From assembly GCA_963942565.1 (NCBI GenBank), contig OZ012685.1, forward strand, positions 42,999,661-43,063,660: DNA of 64,000 nucleotides, given 5' to 3'. The notes beneath the pieces were generated by a model. It saw only the letters and a program-made list of their open reading frames with translations. It had not been told where the DNA came from and did no database searches. This document shows positions 1-12,089 of the stretch, one piece after another (the first letter of the stretch is position 1; the number at the start of each line of letters is the position of its first letter). Made by a program: the position numbers and the translations under genes. This stretch comes from Maea johnstoni (lineage: Eukaryota > Annelida > Polychaeta > Spionida > Magelonidae).

Positions 1-132
1 GATGGCAGTCAAGGAAAGCCATACCCTGTAGCACATCACAACACAGCGTTTACAGACCAGGGATCTACCTACAGTAATCCTTATGGATATAACTATGATA
101 CGAGCCAGCAGCAAAAGACTTCACGTTTCTAA
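1..132 (+). CDS. 3' terminal coding fragment of an unidentified gene
   Basis: The frame is open from base 1 for 43 codons and ends in TAA at 130-132. The residues are polar and rich in Tyr, Gln, Ser and Asn, with a run reading SNPYGYNYDTSQQQ shortly before the C-terminus RF. This composition is typical of the cytoplasmic tail of a membrane protein or of a low-complexity tail, but no domain can be named. An AATAAA hexamer lies just after the stop (about 142-147) and further ones near 628 and 840, as expected of a 3' UTR. The 5' part lies outside the window. A chance ORF of this length is possible; the clean stop followed by AT-rich DNA with poly(A) signals is the only support. Confidence 0.4.
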   Translation, partial: DGSQGKPYPVAHHNTAFTDQGSTYSNPYGYNYDTSQQQKTSRF

Positions 133-1355
133 TTAAGAGCAAATAAATGATTTAAGCACTGATATGTAAACAGACATAAATGATATGCTAAAAGTTGATT
201 CTGCCAAAGCGAATATGAAATATGAAATATTAATTATGCTGATAGTGAATGAGGGAGTTTAAAACAAAGATATTCTGCAACTTCCCAGTACATATATGTT
301 GTACTGATAGTATGCTTTATTGAATGTTCTTAGGCTGTACAAAATTCACACATAGCATAAACAAATGTAATGAAAACAAGATTATGCGATGAAAAATTAC
401 GCGAGTCATAGGAAAAGATAAAGTTTTAGTTATACAATTAAATTATGACACCCATGACAGCTGAGAAGAGAGAAAAGAAAGAAAGGAAAAAGGGATAATA
501 GACAAATATATGAAAAAGGAAAAATTGATATTGTCTGTAGTCAAAAAGGTTTCCAACCCTACTCATATATTGTCTTCCTAAATATGTACTCTGGGAGGAC
601 ATCTGTCAAATATTCATTTCTTGCACAAAATAAACGATAGAATCTTACCAATCCCAAGAATACCTTTGGCTGCATACTTGTGCATAGGCTGTCTTCGTTG
701 TTTATTCACTGATCGGATTGCATGTTTGTTTTATTTTGAGCTTTATGTTTTATCCTTGACCATATTCCATCTGCCAATCTACTATTTGTAGATGAAATCT
801 CATACACCTTATAAGACAATGCATTGTGTGTGTCTACCTGAATAAACTTGTGAGGGCAATGCATTTGCAGAAAAAGTGGTACATGTCATAACACCATAGA
901 CATTTCAGCCACAAACTATCTATGGATATTGGGTAATATAACGAAATGCCCGCATTTGCCTTATATCAAAATACACATTTTGAATTGTTAAACTTTTAGC
1001 ATGCCTTTTGCATGAAAGGTATCAAAATGGATAAGTCAATATCTAATATCCATGTTTATCTAGGTTTCATCTATAAATTGATATCGCATGTACACAATTG
1101 TGGTCGTTCGTATGCATTCCTATATTCAAACAGGAATCATGGAATTTAGCATTTCTTTTTCAGGCAAGGAATAATTGTAATTCAATGGTTCACAACTGCA
1201 TGCTTTAAAACAAGATTAATATATTGTCAAAGACCATAGAAATGATTGTTTACCAATGTATAGTGGAACGTCTTGCATTACGTCTTAAAGGGAGTTTTGA
1301 CACAGACTGTGGGGGGTGGGGGTGGTAGAGCAATCTTGTGGTGACAGTCGATGAG
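133..1355. other. Likely 3' UTR followed by intergenic DNA
   Basis: AT-rich DNA without a credible ORF. Poly(A)-signal hexamers in plus orientation (about 142, 628 and 840) allow a 3' UTR of up to ~700 bases for the upstream gene. A short G-run lies near 1309-1324. Nothing else was recognised. Confidence 0.4.
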
Positions 1356-1357
1356 TA

Positions 1358-1566
1358 CTGTATAACTGGTTAATTTGGCGCGGTTTATAATTTGGCGTTT
1401 TTTTGCCGAATGCCCGTCAATGCCAAATTAAAGATCACATAAAAAATATGTCTACACAAAGATGGCGTTGTTCTGACTGCTCCAGACGCCAAAATAAATA
1501 CAGGGAAAATACTTTTTTGAAAAAAAACGCCAACTTAAGTACACGCCAAATTAACCAGTTATACAG
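1358..1566. mobile_element. Tc1/mariner-like MITE with TA duplication
   Basis: The first bases, CTGTATAACTGGTTAATTTG, recur inverted at the end (CAAATTAACCAGTTATACAG), and both ends are flanked by TA (1356-1357 and 1567-1568). The inverted repeats match for 23 bases. Length is 209 bp, with a second GGCG-containing inverted motif inside and no transposase ORF. TA target duplication plus short perfect TIRs is the pattern of non-autonomous Tc1/mariner-superfamily elements. Near-perfect ends suggest recent insertion. Confidence 0.85.
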
Positions 1567-1568
1567 TA

Positions 1569-2761
1569 AATGGGATCGCTCCCCCATGCTGCCTCGAAGT
1601 TAGTGATGGGCTTTAGCCTTGAGTAAGAGTTATTGGCTTTAGCCTTTTGCATGTGGAGTGTAAGCATGATCTTATAACACCCCCCATAACTAGGCGCTGT
1701 ATTAAACAACTGAAATGAGATTTTTTGTACAATAGTAACCACAGTTTTCGATGAAACGTTTCTCATAAGAAATCATTTATATATACGCCCCTTATGCAAA
1801 AGGCTTACAATGAGTAAAGAAACAAGGTCACTGAACGTCTTTAACGTATCACATTCCATTCTCCTATGCAGATATTGTTCCGCAGTCACTTTCTGCTTAC
1901 GTCACACATGACGTCATTGTCTCATAAAAAGTTCACTCACTTTTGACCTGCATCAAAATGGATATCACAAGCTTGCAAAAATCAATTATATATTCATCGC
2001 TGTGTCGCTGTCGATGGGCAGTCTAATATTTGCTTCCACATGTTCCATTAGAAATTGTTTTGAAATCAACCCATAGTTCTGGAAAGCAAGAAAAAAGACA
2101 TTACACTATGAACCAGTTTGTGCTGTAATGAATTACGGTGCATAGGGACAGTATTTTGAACAAAGGTGTTTAATTGAAATCTTGTTTAACGCACTGAGTC
2201 ACGCACAGCCATTTCAGGTTAACATCTCAAAAATGAAAATGAAACATGTTGAAAAGATGATTTTAAGGAAATGCATGGCATTTTCCGGTATGGGAAATTG
2301 GATGCACATGTCCCTGGCATACTGTAAACATGAGAGTTTTTAGGATTGAGTAAAGATGGACGAAATTGAGGGTGAAAATCGCGAACAGATGGTCCTGAAG
2401 CACTAATAAAAGATGATAGAAAGATGCCCATTTTTAAGGTGCGATTTTTTGTCGATTAAAACAGTTAATCCTCTATAGCAAAATGTTCATCAGTCTACAG
2501 TTTCCCTCCTATGCTGCATTTTATTCTCAATTACCTATTACAAGGATGATAATATATTCTAATAGACAACGCCTCAATCCTAAGTCTACTTCAAGTTAGA
2601 TATGCACTTAAAGATCTATTCTTTATAGAAAAATACGAGGCCGAAACATTCGATAAAACCCCAGCTTTCTTGAGACAAATTGGCATCTAGTTTATAGAGA
2701 ATTGGTTAGTGTGTGATTTGATCCACTAAAGTATAGGAAATACGCCTTCTACTCCTATTAA
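1569..2761. other. Intergenic / 3' flank of gene A
   Basis: No credible ORF or repeat structure was seen. A TTTATT at about 2518-2523 reads AATAAA on the minus strand and is a candidate poly(A) signal ~240 bases downstream of the gene A stop codon. Confidence 0.35.
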
Positions 2762-3255
2762 TCACAGTAAATAACATACTCCCAGGGCTCTCACATCCTC
2801 GAGTGTTCCTTGGTCTTCGACGAAGTTGGTTTGCTGTTGGTCTTGTTGTAAGCTGTTAGTAGAACCTTCCTGTCCGCTCAGCATCACCTCATGCCACGCA
2901 GGCTGGCTCGGAAAGGGAGTCCTCCTCACGTTGCCTTTATATCGCAGCAAGTTCGCTAGCCGACGTCGTGTGTATTCAGGTACGTCGTCGTCGTCGTCCT
3001 CGTAGGCCGGGTCAACATAGTCAGCTTGGTGGTCCATGTATGCTACGCCTCGCCGGACTGGTCTGGGGAGGCTAATTCCTCTAGCTGCCGTAGGGGGAGA
3101 CAGACGGCCGAAGAAAATGGACACTGGTCTGAGTTGCTGTTGGCGGCTGAAGGCAGGTCTATTGTCTCGCTTAGTAGGAGTCAGACCGATGCGGGCTCGC
3201 AGAGGAGGCCTATTCATCAATAACATGGGGAAAAAGATGTCGCCGCGAGCCTTTC
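2762..3255 (-). CDS. Gene A exon 2: C-terminal part of a secreted prohormone-like precursor
   Basis: On the minus strand a pyrimidine-rich tract ending TTTTCAG precedes the exon at 3255. Reading begins with two bases that complete a split codon, then runs 163 codons to TGA at 2764-2762. In the joined protein this is residues 81-244. Visible features are dibasic or tribasic sites at about 109-110 (KR), 148-149 (RR), 177-179 (RRR) and 191-192 (RR). An acidic Tyr-rich stretch (about 158-175, including EDDDDD) suits tyrosine sulfation, and a Gln-rich tail lies near 217-222. There are no transmembrane segments and only one Cys, near the C-terminus. The multibasic layout is typical of neuropeptide or prohormone precursors, but I recognise no named family. 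CpG and GC content are well above the flanks, which supports real coding sequence. The acceptor phase matches the donor of the exon at 12851. Confidence 0.65.
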
Positions 3256-5107
3256 CTGAAAAGCATAAAAGCGGGTTAAGACAAACGTAAGAACAACTAA
3301 CTGTGGTGTGACTAAGATGTATGTTGGGCTGTTGTGCAATATCGGGGGTGAAACAAAAGCTTTAGGAATTAGTAAAGTCACTGACATATGCCACAAACAA
3401 TATAACAGTAAAATTATAACACGAAAAAAATGTAAAAACGATTATAATAATGGTGATTTGAAACTGATACCAGTATTGCATGTTTTTGATATATATTTGG
3501 TCATTTCGATTGGCTTATTTTCTAAAAACAAAACGGGTAGGAATATCCCCTTTCAACAGAGATAGCACTTATTTGCCAATGTCTCCGACATTTTTATTTC
3601 CACATAGAAACTATATTTGAATAGGGACGCTTAGCGAACGTTGCCTGCAAATCACAACACTAAAGGACTTATGACACCTTTAGAAATCTCAATTTTGATT
3701 CTCCTGAAATTTTGCATGAGTAAAGAACATAGTGATCTCATTTTCAAAAATTGGTTTCTTTATTTGCTAAATGTATCCTTTCAGAGATACTGACACTGCC
3801 TAAAATAATGTTCTGCCATGTTGAAATTATATTTCAGCTGTTATATAGGAATTATGGGGTAAAATCAAGGAACTCAAGTAGTGTCAGAATTGCCTAGTTT
3901 GATTTTCACCAAATTTAGTCTTAACAATGTACACAATGCTCTTCACAAGAGGACATAACGAATATGACAGGTTATCAGGTTAGTTTTCGATCCAGCGATG
4001 GTTTGTGAAATAGGACTTTTTTGGCAGATTTTCATAAAAATGGTACAAAAGAATCAACCAATTGGTAGCATATTTGCCCTCTCTTAAATAGGATATTGTA
4101 TACCAAGGGAACTCCATTTTATACGTAAATGAATGATCATTCATATTTTCTTAAAATGTGTTAAACCATGAAATTCAATAAATATGATAACCACTATAGT
4201 GAAAAACTGTCTCTTGGGATACTATTTATAATAGGCAGGTATAGTCATAATGGTACATATCTAATAAAAAGTCTGTTTTGTCTCAATTTCTTTTCAAAAG
4301 TGGCTGTGGTGAAAAACAAAATAAATCATTTTAGTTTGTTCAATACGCCATAGATGTCACCGGTGTAGAATATCACAAGATCTGAAACAACGTTCTGGCG
4401 TGTTTGTAGGGAGAAATTGAAATCGAATGCCTCACTTTCAACATCACTGTTCTATATCCAGATTTCTTTTGGCAAATTTCTTTCTCAAATGTTGGTACTG
4501 AACAGATTGACCAGTCAAACATAATCATCTCATGATATTATCCCTAAGTATTTGATATTGAACAGGTAAAATTTACAACTTATATTAGTTGACTTTTGCA
4601 TATGTGTTGTAGAGGTGTCTGGTTGTTAAGTACTTTAGTATTTTGTTTTCCTGAAGGCTTTTGAGAGGTCTGATTATTACTATAGAAGGTTCTCCTCAGC
4701 CGTGTCTGTAAACAGTAGACATTTTGTGAGCATTCCAGAATGATCCACATTAGTCATGTAGACAAATGAAAGTCTGAGACAGGCCCAGAATGTCTTCTTA
4801 ACCTAGCGAAAAAAAATTCTCAGTTGGTCAGAGAGTAGGAAAGATAGTGGCATGAGTGCCTGTTGCTGGGCTTGGGACTACCAAATGACTACTAGTATAC
4901 AAGTACGGTTGTTGATGCAAAGCATCAATAGTCAAAAGGCGGGGCTCAGTTATTTATGAACTTGTGAGGGAACCGGATGTAAAAAGAACATTAACATTAT
5001 AGAGGAAAATAATTTATAATGACTAGATGTGTATCATTTTTGTAGAAATGAAACAAATATCGGAATTCTATACACATAGTATTTTTTTTCTTTAGTAATT
5101 TTCCTTC

Positions 5108-5256
5108 TAGATCGAGCCACTTTATCGTCAGGTATGGCTCTGTTTACATTCTGAGATTGATAGGCCATACCCACGATATAGAAAGGCACAAGGAAAACTA
5201 ACAAGGTGAACCGAATTCAGTTGGTTTGGGTGGCCAGACTGGCCTGGCTCGATCTA
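5108..5256. mobile_element. Foldback MITE with 9-bp target duplication
   Basis: TAGATCGAGCCA at the left end is perfectly inverted at the right end (TGGCTCGATCTA). Both are flanked by the same nine bases, TTTTCCTTC (5099-5107 and 5257-5265). Further inverted segments inside (TATCG...GGTATGGC against GCCATACCC...CGATA) make most of the 149 bp fold on itself. A 9-bp duplication fits Mutator-like elements best; no coding sequence is present. Confidence 0.85.
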
Positions 5257-5699
5257 TTTTCCTTCCTATACTGAAAAACATACTTTATGTCCGCTTAAAA
5301 TATTTTATATATTTGAAAACTTCATGCTAAATTAAGATAAGGAAGGCACGATTTTCCGCGGCAAAGATAATACGAATATAGCTGTTCTGTTGACAGCTGT
5401 ACCTGGCCAACATTTATATTATAACCAATCAGAATAGAGAATTATCTTCAGTCCGGCCTCAGGATTTCCAACATGGCCGTCCAGACTATGAACATTTCAA
5501 AACAGCTTCCTATATAGGCGTGGCCTGAGCCCCCCGCCAATAATAAAGCACAGTTGTAATGCATATTAAAGGTCAACTTAAAAACTACCGAAATGCGTTG
5601 CTGCTTACAGTGGCGTATGGGGGTAATTGGCGGATATTAAGTCATTTTGTGACCCCTTCATTTTTACATTGAGCAATAAATTAAAAACTTCTCCTCATA

Positions 5700-6230
5700 T
5701 TCAGATCAATTGTGGCTGTCTAGGCCAATACTGAGCACAGTAAGAGACAGACTATTGCAGACAGGGGCTTAGCCGCCTATGCGTCCAGCGTGTCATTTGG
5801 ACACGCAGAACACTGTTTTTTGACAGTTTGGACACCCAAAGGTTTACGTCAGAATTTGCTGATGATGACTTTTCTTAGAAGATAGAAGATGTAGAAGCTG
5901 TAGTGTCACTTATATAAGACACACAAAGCAGTATCTGGCCTAAAAAAACAAAATCTGTAAATGTATAGGGTTTATTTTATTAGTAGTATGTACTTTGTAC
6001 CACACTTTGGACACGCAAAAGTCTATGAAACCTCTATTTGGACACCCTGTTTCCAAATATCGGCTAAGACCCTGATTGCAGATACTCCCATAGGCTGCAT
6101 AAGAGGAGGAGAGATGTTTGGCCTTTTTTCTATATCAAATGTCAACAAAAAATAATCGCTTCGTACATGCATATTGGCTTTCAAATATCTGCTGATTTAC
6201 TTGACATTTGGCATAGTTCAAGAGGCACTA
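5700..6230. repeat. Interspersed repeat R4, split by a hAT MITE
   Basis: The sequences on either side of the hAT insertion (about 5715-5753 and 6083-6215) resemble 27105-27238 plus 27534-27600. Shared landmarks are TCTAGGCCA, a direct CTCCCATAGGC, and ATCAAATxTC followed by an ACATGCA stretch. The second copy is likewise interrupted by a different element. Boundaries and class are unknown. Confidence 0.5.
5762..6074. mobile_element. hAT-type MITE with 8-bp target duplication
   Basis: The ends are CAGGGGCTTAGCCG and, inverted, CAGGGTCTTAGCCG. ATTGCAGA flanks both sides exactly (5754-5761 and 6075-6082). CAGGG-type TIRs with an 8-bp duplication are the hAT superfamily signature. The 313-bp body repeats a TTTGGACAC motif at least four times (about 5796, 5827, 6007 and 6038), a subterminal repeat arrangement known for hAT transposase binding. 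No coding capacity. Confidence 0.9.
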
Positions 6231-7610
6231 AACCCTGAAATAAATACCAACTTATATGAAAGGAAAACACTTTTAAGCCATCAATTATAAGTAAAAAATC
6301 CAATTAGGTCCCACTGGTCAGAAAAGTGTGTATTCCAGTAGCCCCATTTACTCTGGCCACAGGAGCATGGTTTAGATCACGTGGCTTACATGTACAACAT
6401 TTAAGTGCAATACTGTACAGTTCGAAATATTAACATGGAAGTAATATTAGCGACTTTAACGAGTGGGTCCGATTCGCTAATATTATGATCTGTTAACATT
6501 TGTTCTATTCTGTATTCAAAATGCATATCTAGTCACAATTACACATGCTCCGTTGATAACATACATAGACACAGGTACGTGGCGTGTAGTGACAGGTATA
6601 TTCAGTATCGTCGGGCATGAGTGGTAGATCTGTACATGAATTAGCATACCACTACTCAGATGGCACTTTTGGAGATGATTCACACGCGAATACTATGATC
6701 CGCTATTATGGGAAAACGAATCGATTCGCTAAATATAGAGTCGCAAATATTTTGAACTTAACAGTAAGCCACAATTTCCTTCTCTCTTTATCGCATGGAA
6801 TCTTGCGACAGAAAACGCCACTTGCAGATCTATAAGACTAAGGTAACACATGAATTCACCATCATGATTTTGCTATCATCAGCTTTTTGCAGGTCTATTC
6901 ACCTCACCCAAAAGCTGGAAACTGAGAGCTGAAACCCAAAGTGTATACGTATACACTGTGTGCATACTAGCGTATGACTGTCATACCCACAAAGTGACTT
7001 ACATCCTGGTACCTGCAGGATGTGTGAAATAAAAATTGATTGATACCCTTCCCTCCGCATTGATCTCTCCTTCACATTTGCAAATTTGAACTATTCCAGT
7101 TCATAATTGTTGATTGCATCTCAGTTTGAAAACACGCTGCATGGGTATTCATTTCTTTACCCAGAAAATCGAACACCCTGCTGGTACTTCTATGCTTACT
7201 GCATTCCTTAATAAAAGAGCATTCAGGCAATGTATACTTTGTATAGGATGTATTGTCAAGTAAATGCAGGATAGTGGGAAAAAAGAGTCAAAGAAATTAA
7301 CCTCATAAGCTTCCTTAGATGTTTTCAACACAGGAGTAAATAAACTTTGAAAGAAACGTTACAATCATTGTATTGTATCTTTATTGACTATACTGCAAAG
7401 CATAAAAGGATTCGCATTATTAGACAATACCAATAAGTATGAGTTGCTGCAGCAACATAGTCGGTGAATGCGAATTATGAGCGAGTACAGAATATTTTCA
7501 CTGGCATCATTTTGGTTTGGACATGAAATATAAAATCTGATCAAGGTTTTTGAAAATGCTAGATAAAGCGTCTTTCATTTTCCTTTGCTAAAAACTAACA
7601 ATTAGGGTTT

Positions 7611-7658
7611 GTACCACAGTTGCTTGCCTTCCACCAATCAGAGGCCTCGAAAAGTGTA
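7611..7658. repeat. CCAATCA terminal box, outermost left copy
   Basis: The stretch reads TACCACAG...CCTTCCACCAATCAGAGG, then CCTCGAAAAGTGT. Related boxes occur at about 7787-7835, 8017-8055 (variant), 11771-11820, 15131-15175 (variant), 16688-16732, and inverted near 16794-16830 and 16845-16893, plus right-arm partners of the first ones. The box appears to be the terminal or subterminal repeat of one foldback family. It lies just outside the palindrome proper. Confidence 0.6.
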
Positions 7659-7672
7659 GGGTTAGTGATAGA

Positions 7673-7778
7673 TAGACCCCAAGGAAGCTGTGGTGTATGG
7701 GATATACCCAAGGTGTTACGAGGCGAAGCCGAGTAACCCCGAGGGTATCCCATACACCACAGCTTCCGAGGAGTCTAT
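7673..7778. repeat. Long hairpin H1 (left arm)
   Basis: Two ~50-base arms around the loop GAGGCGAAGCCGAG form an extended stem, with the shared stem segment GTGGTGTATGGGATA and its inverse. The right-arm equivalent is 12708-12808 with loop CTCGGCTTCGCCTCG. The CCAATCA terminal box follows directly. Confidence 0.8.
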
Positions 7779-7903
7779 GTGGCTTGTACCACAGTTGACT
7801 GCCTTCCACCAATCACAGGCCGAGAAAAGTATACTCTTGGGTAACACCTTTGGTTTTAGGCAGCTTAGAGAACAAAGGCTTGAAAAGTGTGGGTTATGTA
7901 ATA

Positions 7904-8010
7904 GAAAGAACACGAGGGGCCGTGGGTTATGGGGGAAAACCCAAGTTTCCGCACGAGTCGGGAACCGAGGGTGGTCCCCCATAAACCACAGGTACCGAGT
8001 AGTTCTTTCT
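7904..8010. repeat. Long hairpin H2 (left arm)
   Basis: AGAAAGAACACGAGGGGC... pairs with ...ACCGAGTAGTTCTTTCT around the loop CACGAGTC. The right-arm partner (12460-12580) has a longer loop containing CACTCGTGCTGCGCACTCG. A variant of the terminal box (TTGTAGCATGGCCAGC...) follows. Confidence 0.75.
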
Positions 8011-8379
8011 GACTTGTAGCATGGCCAGCTTCCTTCAGGCAATCTCAGGCCGAGAGAAAGGTAGGCTCCAGAACACAGGAAGTACAGGAAAGGAATAGTG
8101 AAGGATAAGGGATGGGAAGGCATGCAGATTCCTCTCGATTATCTGACGTTAATAGGACACATAGTTTAGCGCTCTGGCAATGGAGAAGGTAGGATATTCG
8201 GGTGAGCAGTGTGGGGGGTACACATCATACCTCATGGTAGATTCATGTTTAGATGTCTTTATTTCGGCTATTGTAAATATCCAACAGAATACCCTGCTCT
8301 ACGGCCTTCCCTGTAGTGTCTTATCACATCAGAGACGCACAGATTTAAAATGATGTTGATTTTCAGTGCAGAATAATGG

Positions 8380-8501
<122 letters not shown>

Positions 8502-8852
8502 CTGTTCAGTTCATAAACGTAAGAACAAGCGTTAAGAAGTTTAATTCTCTATCAGTTGATAGATGGCAGCATAAGCATTGTTAAAAGCAACAAGTTAAAT
8601 TCTGAACGCATCTGGACTTACGTCCTATGAGATACGTTTCTATGTAACGTGTCCAATACAGTAGTAGTTTACTTGATATCTAGTCTTGGGGAATTGGTAG
8701 GGGAGGTTTTCTCAGACTTTCCAAATGAATCTGCATTTGAACCTTCAGTATTTAAAATATATCAAGAAAGTATTGCTTTTCGAGAAAGTATTGACTATCA
8801 ACTGGACCATTTGTATAAGAACTACTTTCTAAACACTAGTTTTCTATATGAT

Positions 8853-8930
8853 TTCGCTGGTGTAATGGTTAGTGTCTTTGCTTCCGAATTCAGCAGCACA
8901 GGTTCGAATCCTAGTACAGTTGACTGGTAG
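8853..8930 (+). pseudogene. tRNA-like sequence in left palindrome arm
   Basis: A Pol III A-box-like GGTGTAATGGTTAG (about 8859-8872) is followed 28 bases later by a perfect B box, GGTTCGAATCC (8901-8911). The spacing and the TTCGAAT loop are those of a tRNA, but the T-stem and acceptor pairing are poor, so it is a pseudogene or a tRNA-derived SINE head. It is duplicated in the other arm, where the B box has decayed. Confidence 0.65.
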
Positions 8931-11182
8931 TTGCATTTTTTTTCTTTTAGTTAAGTGCTTCATGTTAGATTTAGTGCTTCGTGGATATGCTTCATATATT
9001 TACTCACGTCATATTAATTATCTTTATTCATGCAAAGTCATCTTAGTGATCTAGTAAGATTTGTTTAGTTTGTTTTTGCAAGCAGAACACTGATAGACAG
9101 AGCACCTGAAAGCTGTGGTGATACACTCGGCCAGTCACGAGACAGACCTGAGCTGTCCCGAGGGATATTTCATCCAGTCGCACCCAACTGTGCTGCGTGT
9201 ATATAGGTTTGCACAATTTAGGGCTGCCAGGGCAAGAAAGGAACCCTGGCTTCTGTAGGCTCAATTTGGATATGGATCATCATATCGTCAAGCAGGGCAT
9301 GTTGTGCCCTTGCTGGTTTTGTGCTGGATGCGAGTTTGACAGCTTGCAGCAGACCATATAGTCTAGTCAGAAAAGGGGGGTGGGTAGTATGCACTCTAGG
9401 AAATCGATTTCTAATTGGCGGTTTTATACAGTAAAAAAATGCATAGAAAAAAGATTTGCTATACAGTATTTTGAGGGTCAAATGTTATCATGACAACTGT
9501 CTCAGCGTGGCTACATGCACAGTTTGCATGTGAATATGCAAATTAGTTCTCAGAATGCTAGATATAGAGCAAACATATTGCAATTTTTCAAAGCTTTTGA
9601 CAAAATTTAGTTTTTTGGGGGTCACATACAAACAAAAGCACCCCGTATTTTATATCTAAATTACAATCTATTTTCTGCTAAATGTAATAAAAATAAGCTC
9701 AATAGGACGCCTAAGCATGATTTTATGAGACTTTATTTTCCCCTACCCCAATGTGGAAAAAATGGCCAAAAAATAAGTGAAAATATTTTGAAATATTATC
9801 GAAAATCAGAATTTTTTTTATTGAAATTTTGTCATCAGAAATAATTCGAACATGATAAGAATAACTGGTGGGCTGTCAAAAATGTTTGCCCAGTTGTCCA
9901 GGACAACCAGATTTTGAAAAATGGCCAAAAAATAAGTGAAAATGCTTGAGAATATTATCGTTTTGATAATAAAGGTGTATTAAAAACGATTTCAGATTTT
10001 TCGTAATAATTTTACATATTTTCACTTTTCTTTTGGCCATTTCTTTCCAAAGTTTGGCTGTGGCGGACAACTGGCCAATCATTTTTGACAGCCCATGAAA
10101 TATTGTTATCATGTTCAAATCATTTCTGATAACAGAGACGCATTTCAAAACGATAATATTCTCAAGCATTTTCACTTATTTTTTGGCAATTTTTCAAAAT
10201 CTGGCTGTCCTGGACAACTGGGCAAACATTTTTGACAGCCCACCAGTTATTTTTATCATGTTCGAATTATTTCTGATGACAAAAATTCAATAAAAAAAAT
10301 TCCGATTTTCGATAATATTTCAAAATATTTTCACTTATTTTTTGGCCATTTTTTCCACATTGGGGTAGGGGAAAATAAAGTCTCATAAAATCATGCTTAG
10401 GCGTCCTATTGAGCTTATTTTTATTACATTTAGCAGAAAATAGATTGTAATTTAGATATATAATACGGGGTGCTTTTGTATGTATGTGACCCCCAAAAAA
10501 CTAAAGTTTGTCAAAAGTTTTGAAAAATTGCAAAATGATTGCTCTATATCTAGCATTCAGAGAACTAATTTGCATATTCACATGCAAACTGTGCATGTAG
10601 CCACGTTGAGACAGTTCTCATGATAACATTTGACCCTCAAAATACTGTACAGCAAATCTTTTTTCTATGCATTTTTTTACTGTGAAAAACCGTTAATTAG
10701 AAATCGATTTCCTAGGGTGCATACTACCCACCCCCCTTTTCTGACTAGACTATATGGTCTGCTGCAAGCTGTCAAACTCGCATCCAGCACAAAACCAGCA
10801 AGGGCACAACATGCCCTGCTTGACGATATGATGACCCATATCCAAATTGAGCCTAAAGAAGCCAGGGTTCCTTTCTAGCCCTGGCAGCCCTAAATTGTGC
10901 AAACCTATATACACGCAGCACAGTTGGGTGCGACTGGATGAAATATCCCTCGGGACAGCTCAGGTCTGTCTCGTGACTGGCCGAGTGTATCACCACAGCT
11001 TTCAGGAGCTCTGTCTATCATAGTTGTCTTCTTGCAAAAACAAACTAAACAAATCTTACTAGATCACTAAGATGACTTTGCATGAATAAAGATAATTAAT
11101 ATGACGTGAGTAAATATATGAAACATATCCACGAAGCACTAAATCTAACATGAAGCACTTAACTAAAGGAAAAAAAATGCAA

Positions 11183-11260
11183 CTACCAGTCAACTGTACT
11201 AGGATTCGAACAGTTGCTGCTGGTTTCGGAAGCAAAGACACTAACCATTACACCAACGAA
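11183..11260 (-). pseudogene. tRNA-like sequence in right palindrome arm
   Basis: Mirror partner of the tRNA-like sequence at 8853. Here the B box reads GTTCGAATCC preceded by a changed base, and the upstream stem differs. Both copies keep the A-box-like GTAATGGTTAGTG. The two diverge without obvious constraint. Confidence 0.6.
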
Positions 11261-11610
11261 ATCATATAGAAAACTAATGTTTAGAAAGTAGTTCTTATAC
11301 AAATGGTCCGGTTGATAGTCAATACTTTCTCGAAAAGCAATACTTTCCTGATATATTTTAACTACTGAAGGTTCAAATGCAGATTCATTTGGAAAGTCTG
11401 AGAAAACCTCCCCTACCAATTCCCCAAGACTAGATATCAAGTAAACTACCACTGTATTGGACACGTTACATAGGAACGTATCTCATAGGACGTAAGTCCT
11501 GATGCGTTCAGAATTTAACTTGTTGCTTTTAACAATGCTTATGCTGCCATCTATCAACTGATAGAGAATTAAACTTCTTAACGCTTGTTCTTACGTTTAT
11601 GAACTCAACA

Positions 11611-11666
11611 GCACATATATATATATATATATATAAATATATATATCAATATATTTAGATATAAGA

Positions 11667-11761
<95 letters not shown>

Positions 11762-12000
11762 AGTCCTATTGTAGCATGGCCTGCTCTCTTCAGCCAATCA
11801 CAGGCCTCGAAAAGTGTGTTCTTATTTCCTGAAGAACACGGTTAGCTGTCTTTGTCTCACCCACAAAGAGATGTTCACTGACCACAGAGGCTTTACCCAC
11901 TGTAGGAGTGGAGCCCCTGTGGTCAGTGGAGACCTACCTGTGGGTGAAACAAAAGCAGGTGAACCGTGGCCATTCGGGAAAGCACACTTGCGGAGATACC

Positions 12001-12087
<87 letters not shown>
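11611..12087. repeat. AT microsatellite with inserted foldback sequence in right arm only
   Basis: Interrupted (AT)n spans 11611-11759, unique sequence 11760-12002, then (AT)n(AG)n to about 12087. The unique block starts with the TTGTAGCATGGCCTGC terminal box. It is near-identical to 16682-16790 over the stretch that includes TCTCACCCACAAAGAGATG, then diverges. It explains why the right arm is longer. Confidence 0.75.

Positions 12088-12089
<2 letters not shown>

Noticed and set aside
3026-3290. Plus-strand ORFs over gene A exon 2
   Set aside because: They are shadows of the GC-rich minus-strand exon, which has proper splice signals.
9218-10878. Second pair of ~85-codon ORFs in both arms (9218-9481 minus, 10630-10878 plus)
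   Set aside because: Same reason: mirrored by the palindrome, with no domain, no Kozak context and no constraint visible.
8649-11464. Matching 93-codon ORFs in both palindrome arms
   Set aside because: The arms are near-identical, so a chance ORF is automatically duplicated. Most base differences between the two change the amino acid, and part of the ORF is tRNA-like DNA.
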